A DNA stretch of 60,857 nucleotides. It comes from Bacteroidota bacterium (GTDB taxonomy: Bacteria > Bacteroidota > Bacteroidia > Palsa-965). The translations under genes were made by a program, and so were the position numbers. Positions within the stretch are counted from its first letter, which is position 1. Each line of letters starts with the position of its first letter. Positions 58,360 to 60,857 of this stretch are shown in pieces. The notes beneath the pieces are model-generated. The model was given only the letters and a program-made list of their open reading frames with translations. It did not search any database and was not told the DNA's origin. The stretch lies in contig PLYR01000077.1 in the NCBI GenBank assembly GCA_003153435.1, forward strand, positions 2,083-62,939, written 5' to 3'.

Positions 58360-60705
58360 ATGCACTCCATTAGGCTTTATTTGCTTTTCCTGATTATTCT
58401 TATTTCCGCATCCGGATCTTTTGCCCAAACTGCTACTATTCGTGGGAAGGTTACTGAGTCCCTTAAAGGAGAACCGGTTCTTTATACTACCGTTTTTTTG
58501 AGTGGAACGAAATACGGGGTCCAGACCGACGTGGAAGGATTTTATTCTCTTACTCAAGTTCCTCCAGGAAGCTATTTGCTGATTGTAAAAACACTTGATT
58601 ATGATTCAGTGGGGATTTCCGTTACGGTCAAGGCCAATGAAATCCTGCATAAAAATATTATGCTGAAACCCCGTTCCAGGGAATTACATACTGTTGAGAT
58701 TGAAGCAGGACGAACAGATAAGGAACAAAAAGTACAGACTTCTGTGACCAGCATCACCCCTGTTGATATTAAAATGGTTCCTGCCATAGGTGAAGCTGAT
58801 ATTGCTCAGTACCTCCAGAATGTACCCGGAATTGTTTCTACAGGAGATGCCGGAGGTCAGTTATACATCCGTGGAGGTTCTCCGGTTCAAAACGAAGTAC
58901 TCATGGATGGGATGTTGATCTATAATGCATTCCATTCTATCGGACTATTCTCTATTTTCGATAACGACGTAATAAAGAATGCGGATATCTATACCGGTGG
59001 TTTCAATGCCCAATATGGTGGTCGAATTTCTGCAGTGATGGACATTACAACCCGTGACGGCAATAAAAATAATATCAGTGGTAAAATAAATGCCAGCACC
59101 TTCGGAGGAAAAGTCATGCTGGAAGGCCCTTTGAAAAAACTGAAGACTGACGATGAAAACAGCGGGAGTATTTCTTATGTCTTATCAGCTAAAACTTCTT
59201 ACCTCCAACAGACCTCCACCGTGTTATACCCTTATGCGAACAGCGGCCAGGGACTGCCTTTCAATTATACTGACCTGTACGGGAAAGTATCCTTCAATGC
59301 GGGCAGTGGTACGAAACTTAATATCTTCGGCTTTAACGACCAGGATGGGGTAAATGATTACCATGGACTCCATAATCTGGGTTGGAAAGCATCAGGGTTT
59401 GGAACGAATTTCGTGGTGATCCCCCAGAATTCTCAGACCATTGTAACGGGCCACTTTGCCTATTCCAATTACGCTATACACGAACAGGCAAGTATTTATG
59501 ATAGCCTCCAGAAAAGCTCTATCAGTGGCTTTAACTTCGGCCTCGGCTTTACTTATTATTACGGAAAAAATCAACTTGATTACGGCGTCGACCTGATCGG
59601 CAACACCACCAATTTTAATTTTCACAATTCTGTCGGTCACCTGATCGAACAGGATGATCATACTACAGAGTTCAGCCTCTTTATGAAATACCGAATGCTT
59701 CTTTTTGGAGACAAATTTATTCTGGAACCCGGTTTCCGTTACCAGTATTATGCGAGTCTGAGCTCCGGTTCTCCGGAACCCCGCCTTGGAATGAAATACA
59801 ACGTCACCAAAAAATTCAGATTAAAAGCTTCCGGCGGGCTCTATTCTCAAAACCTGGTCAGTGCAGTTCCGGAAAAGGATGTAGTGAATCTTTTCTATGG
59901 GTTCCTCGACTCCCCTTCCAATATCCCTACACAATATATTGACGAGAAGGGTCATGTAATTAGCGTTACCAATGGCCTGCAGAAAGCATGGCATGCTATT
60001 TTCGGCTTTGAATATGACCTGATGAAAAACCTGGATCTGAATGTGGAAGGCTATTATAAGGATTTCACACAGCTTACAGATCTGAACAGAGATAAGATAT
60101 TCGAAGATGATGCTGCACATGCAAGCTACCCCGACTCACAGAAGAAAGATTTTATCATAGAAACCGGGAAGGCTTATGGAGTTGACGTTGAACTCAAATA
60201 TAAATACAAACACCTGTATTTCTGGATGGTTTACGACCTTGGTTACGTAACGCGCTGGGATGGAACAGAAACCTACCGCCCTCACTTCGACCGCAGACAT
60301 AATATCAACCTCGTGGCTTCGTATAAGTTCGGCCGGAATGATGACCGTACCTGGGAGTTTGATTCCCGCCTGAACTTTGGTTCCGGCTTCCCTTTCACGC
60401 CCACCCAGGGCTTTTACCAGAACCAGACCCTCGCCACCGGAGTTAATGGAAGCTATACCAGTGGACAAGGTCAACTTGGGACATTATATGGAGACTATAA
60501 CTCCGCACAGCTACCCTATTATATGAGGCTGGATGTGAACCTAAAGAAAACCATTGAAATCAGCGATAAATCTATGCTGGAAGCAAGTATTGGAGCAACC
60601 AATGTGCTCAACAGGGAAAATATATTCTATGTAGACCGCATCACCGGATCTAATGTTTATCAGCTACCGATTATGTATACAGTAGCTTTAGGCTGGACTT
60701 TCTGA
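58360..60705 (+). CDS. TonB-dependent receptor with N-terminal carboxypeptidase-regulatory-like domain
   Basis: 781 residues. Signal peptide MHSIRLYLLFLIILISASGSFAQ. Residues about 25-110 are the CarboxypepD_reg domain (ATIRGKVTESLKGEPVLYTTV, GSYLLIVKTLDYDS). The plug domain follows (IAQYLQNVPGIVSTGDAGGQLYIRGGSPVQNEVLMDGMLIY). The rest is a 22-strand barrel ending VYQLPIMYTVALGWTF with the terminal aromatic. These receptors import iron chelates, vitamins or oligosaccharides using TonB energy. No SusD-like partner follows, so a polysaccharide utilisation role is not supported. A near-consensus TACTTTTA is 22 bases before the ATG. Confidence 0.94.
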   Translation: MHSIRLYLLFLIILISASGSFAQTATIRGKVTESLKGEPVLYTTVFLSGTKYGVQTDVEGFYSLTQVPPGSYLLIVKTLDYDSVGISVTVKANEILHKNIMLKPRSRELHTVEIEAGRTDKEQKVQTSVTSITPVDIKMVPAIGEADIAQYLQNVPGIVSTGDAGGQLYIRGGSPVQNEVLMDGMLIYNAFHSIGLFSIFDNDVIKNADIYTGGFNAQYGGRISAVMDITTRDGNKNNISGKINASTFGGKVMLEGPLKKLKTDDENSGSISYVLSAKTSYLQQTSTVLYPYANSGQGLPFNYTDLYGKVSFNAGSGTKLNIFGFNDQDGVNDYHGLHNLGWKASGFGTNFVVIPQNSQTIVTGHFAYSNYAIHEQASIYDSLQKSSISGFNFGLGFTYYYGKNQLDYGVDLIGNTTNFNFHNSVGHLIEQDDHTTEFSLFMKYRMLLFGDKFILEPGFRYQYYASLSSGSPEPRLGMKYNVTKKFRLKASGGLYSQNLVSAVPEKDVVNLFYGFLDSPSNIPTQYIDEKGHVISVTNGLQKAWHAIFGFEYDLMKNLDLNVEGYYKDFTQLTDLNRDKIFEDDAAHASYPDSQKKDFIIETGKAYGVDVELKYKYKHLYFWMVYDLGYVTRWDGTETYRPHFDRRHNINLVASYKFGRNDDRTWEFDSRLNFGSGFPFTPTQGFYQNQTLATGVNGSYTSGQGQLGTLYGDYNSAQLPYYMRLDVNLKKTIEISDKSMLEASIGATNVLNRENIFYVDRITGSNVYQLPIMYTVALGWTF

Positions 60706-60736
60706 TATCCGTTTTCAAACGGACGGGAATTATTCC

Positions 60737-60744
60737 TACTTTTG
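60737..60744 (+). promoter_or_regulatory. -7 box (TACTTTTG) for pyrG
   Basis: TACTTTTG matches TAnnTTTG and lies 33 bases before ATG 60778; TTTT at 60712-60715 is a weak -33 at 21 bases. Confidence 0.55.
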
Positions 60745-60777
60745 ACAGGCCTCTTGCCCTTTAATATTCTTCAAGCT

Positions 60778-60857
60778 ATGTCAGTTGGTACAAAATACAT
60801 CTTCGTTACAGGCGGAGTTACATCCTCTTTAGGAAAGGGCATCATTTCAGCTTCCCT
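60778..60857 (+). CDS. pyrG: CTP synthase, first 26 codons (cut by right edge)
   Basis: The frame MSVGTKYIFVTGGVTSSLGK then GIISAS is the universal N-terminus of CTP synthase (P-loop VTGGV-SSLGKG). The enzyme aminates UTP to CTP with glutamine. Only the first 80 bases are present; the rest lies outside the window. Confidence 0.9.
   Translation, partial: MSVGTKYIFVTGGVTSSLGKGIISAS

Noticed and set aside
1-60857. Complete tRNA, rRNA genes, or insertion sequences with transposase
   Set aside because: Scanning intergenic regions by eye showed no complete cloverleaf and no transposase-like frame; only the partial anticodon arm at 41802-41827 was found.

Overview
The window is a stretch of chromosome from a member of the Bacteroidota, with no plasmid or phage backbone. 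Three things support this. Promoter boxes of the Bacteroidota type TAnnTTTG recur, several with a TTG/TTTG element 19-21 bases upstream. Genes diagnostic of the phylum are present: a type IX secretion Plug protein, a DUF6089-like outer-membrane barrel, head-GIN (DUF2807) lipoproteins, FN3-rich secreted proteins, and a TonB receptor with a carboxypeptidase-regulatory domain. The core gene order birA / rsfS-ftsH-LUD-cdsA is also typical. Base composition is mixed: a hand-counted ftsH line is 53% G+C, while lines in the 39.5-41.4 kb block are 20-27%. The exact order or family cannot be fixed from the sequence alone.

Layout. 1-5.5 kb: the N-terminal part of an FN3 secreted protein (cut by the left edge), a pair of M16 peptidases with a nitronate-monooxygenase-like flavoprotein, and a DUF6089-like barrel, closed by a strong bidirectional terminator. 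5.6-20 kb: a long minus-strand surface-polysaccharide locus. It holds glycosyltransferases, a WcaF-type acetyltransferase, an AsnB-type amidotransferase, a Wzy/WaaL-like membrane protein, a three-gene heptose module, WecB, a deacetylase-like protein, a FemAB/GNAT protein and MazG at its upstream end. 21-25 kb: plus-strand envelope genes (PagL-like lipid A deacylase, two lipoproteins, T9SS Plug). 25.2-28.2 kb: ApaG, then a Kdo-type operon whose first gene fuses a transaldolase-like aldolase to the CBS pair normally found on arabinose-5-phosphate isomerase, followed by a KdsC-like phosphatase and KdsB.

28.2-38.9 kb: two response-regulator proteins (one membrane-anchored), then housekeeping genes: NUDIX, pyrE, SRPBCC, birA, rsfS, ftsH, LUD, cdsA, glutamate dehydrogenase and psd. 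39-44 kb is the accessory part. It contains a small secreted Cys/Lys-rich protein with its own terminator; an AT-rich cassette (membrane protein, YceI, and a chimeric XRE-plus-Crp regulator); a gene-poor stretch carrying a tRNA-Phe-like anticodon arm; a helical/FN3 protein with a highly structured leader; eight 42-base tandem repeats; and a small palindrome-bearing element with inverted ends.

43.8-61 kb: a minus-strand run with radC, a second WecB-deacetylase-FemAB triad, upp and a YjjG-like nucleotidase. Then follow rpsT, a radical-SAM protein, queD-folE, a Bax-inhibitor-like membrane protein, an OmpA-like protein, hemE, an S9 peptidase, a DUF493 protein, a TonB receptor and the first 80 bases of pyrG.

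Taken together, the polysaccharide, heptose, Kdo and lipid A genes suggest that much of the window builds and remodels lipopolysaccharide or capsule. The most unusual items are the transaldolase-CBS fusion in the Kdo operon, the XRE/Crp chimera, the structured leader and tandem repeats at 42.6-43.5 kb, and several -7 boxes placed only 4-5 bases before start codons, which implies leaderless mRNAs.
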